DNA from: Phenylobacterium sp.
GTDB taxonomy: Bacteria > Pseudomonadota > Alphaproteobacteria > Caulobacterales > Caulobacteraceae
Reading direction: 5' to 3'
NCBI GenBank assembly: GCA_028290925.1
Contig: JAQGIX010000148.1
Coordinates: 1 to 5,214 of the forward strand
Length of the DNA stretch: 5,214 nucleotides
This document shows positions 4,838 through 5,214 of this stretch, piece by piece (positions within the stretch are counted from its first letter, which is position 1; each line of letters starts with the position of its first letter). Under the pieces are notes generated by a model. That model was not told where the DNA came from, ran no database searches, and was given only the letters and a program-made list of their open reading frames with translations. Made by a program: the position numbers and the translations under genes.

Positions 4838-5214
4838 ATGAAACCTCTTCTCACCGCCGTCCTCGCCCTGTCGCTGCTGTCGGGCTCAGCCGCGATGGCC
4901 CAGCCCTACGGCCATGACCACGGGCAGAACGGCAACGACCAACGCAGCAACGACCAACGCGCCAACGATCAGCGGGGCAACGATCAGCGCGCCAACGACC
5001 AACGCGCCTATGACCAGCGCAACAATGGCCACGACCGCGGAAACCACTATGGCCAGAACCATCGGTGGTCGCGCGGCGAGCGGCTGCCGCAACAGTATTA
5101 CGGCAACTCCGGCTACTACGTGGACTATCGCGCCAACCATCTGCGCGCGCCGCCCCGCGGCTACCGCTGGGTTCGCGTCGACAACAACTACATGATGGCC
5201 TCCGTCGCCACCGG
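4838..5214 (+). CDS. Secreted RcnB-family protein with NDQR repeats (3' end outside window)
   Basis: The frame is open to the right edge (125 codons visible). Residues 1-21 are a clear Sec signal peptide: a Lys near the start, a hydrophobic core, and an AMA|Q cleavage site after Ala21. A low-complexity linker follows, with HDH at 26-28 and six five-residue repeats (NDQRx, residues 32-61). The C-terminal part from W77 matches the RcnB family pattern: WSRGERLP, then YYVDYRANHLRAPPRGYRWVRVDNNYMMASVATG. The family is named for E. coli RcnB, a periplasmic protein of nickel/cobalt homeostasis, but many alphaproteobacterial members have no proven role, so metal handling here is not assured. Probably 10-25 residues are missing at the end. 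A good AAGGAG site precedes the ATG, and the gene has its own ~195-nt upstream spacer, so it is likely transcribed independently of the hydrolase gene. Confidence 0.87.
   Translation, partial: MKPLLTAVLALSLLSGSAAMAQPYGHDHGQNGNDQRSNDQRANDQRGNDQRANDQRAYDQRNNGHDRGNHYGQNHRWSRGERLPQQYYGNSGYYVDYRANHLRAPPRGYRWVRVDNNYMMASVAT
4931..5020 (+). repeat. Six 15-nt coding tandem repeats (NDQR units)
   Basis: Six in-frame 15-nt units of the form (G/A)(G/C)C AAC GA(C/T) CA(A/G) CG(C/G), encoding xNDQR; the last unit has Tyr instead of Asn. Third-position variation (GAC/GAT, CAA/CAG) shows the copies are not freshly duplicated, although units 1, 2 and 5 are nearly identical at the DNA level. Copy number could vary between strains. 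Confidence 0.85.

Noticed and set aside
4931..5020. Repeat array considered as CRISPR
   Set aside because: Units are 15 nt, contiguous with no spacers, and in frame inside a gene.
4886..5195. Open frames on both strands within the RcnB-like gene (one Val/Ala-rich, membrane-like; one Thr-rich)
   Set aside because: Both come from reading the 15-nt tandem repeats out of frame; the frame from 4838 has a ribosome binding site, signal peptide and RcnB motif.

Overview
The window is GC-rich, densely packed bacterial DNA. The codon usage is strongly GC3-biased, and the first gene is the C-terminal end of a CckA-type hybrid histidine kinase, the cell-cycle kinase of Alphaproteobacteria. The sequence around its receiver closely resembles Caulobacter CckA, so a member of the Caulobacterales (Caulobacter/Phenylobacterium-like) is the best guess. 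That placement is from memory of the family and was not computed.

Layout: (1) 1-620 (+) is the 3' end of cckA: the end of the HATPase domain plus a complete receiver. (2) 686-2075 (+) is a tight three-gene unit in which each stop overlaps the next start (ATGA twice): an unrecognised 82-aa protein from a GTG start, a DUF5996-type protein of 312 aa, and a 69-aa protein with one membrane segment followed by a five-residue repeat. (3) The last stop of this unit shares the palindrome CTAG with the stop of a convergent gene at 2072-2959 (-), a PhyH-type Fe(II)/2-oxoglutarate dioxygenase that starts at a TTG with a perfect Shine-Dalgarno. (4) A 127-nt divergent intergenic region containing an 8-bp inverted repeat separates it from a (+) pair: a short-chain dehydrogenase/reductase (3087-3899) and, 5 nt later, a dienelactone-hydrolase-family protein (3905-4642). 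(5) A 195-nt, comparatively AT-rich spacer holds an imperfect 19-bp palindrome, a candidate EcfG-type (general stress response) promoter and a second inverted repeat. (6) A secreted RcnB-family protein starts at 4838, carries six NDQR pentapeptide repeats, and runs off the right edge.

How the genes may work together: the dioxygenase, SDR and DLH-like hydrolase share a divergent control region and have complementary chemistries (hydroxylation, alcohol/ketone redox, hydrolysis). A small catabolic or modification pathway is plausible, but the substrate cannot be read from the sequence. The RcnB-like gene looks separately regulated, possibly by envelope or general stress. I do not see a clearly new defence or mobile system. 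The least explained pieces are the DUF5996 unit with its pentapeptide-periodic membrane microprotein and the palindromic sites in the two intergenic regions.
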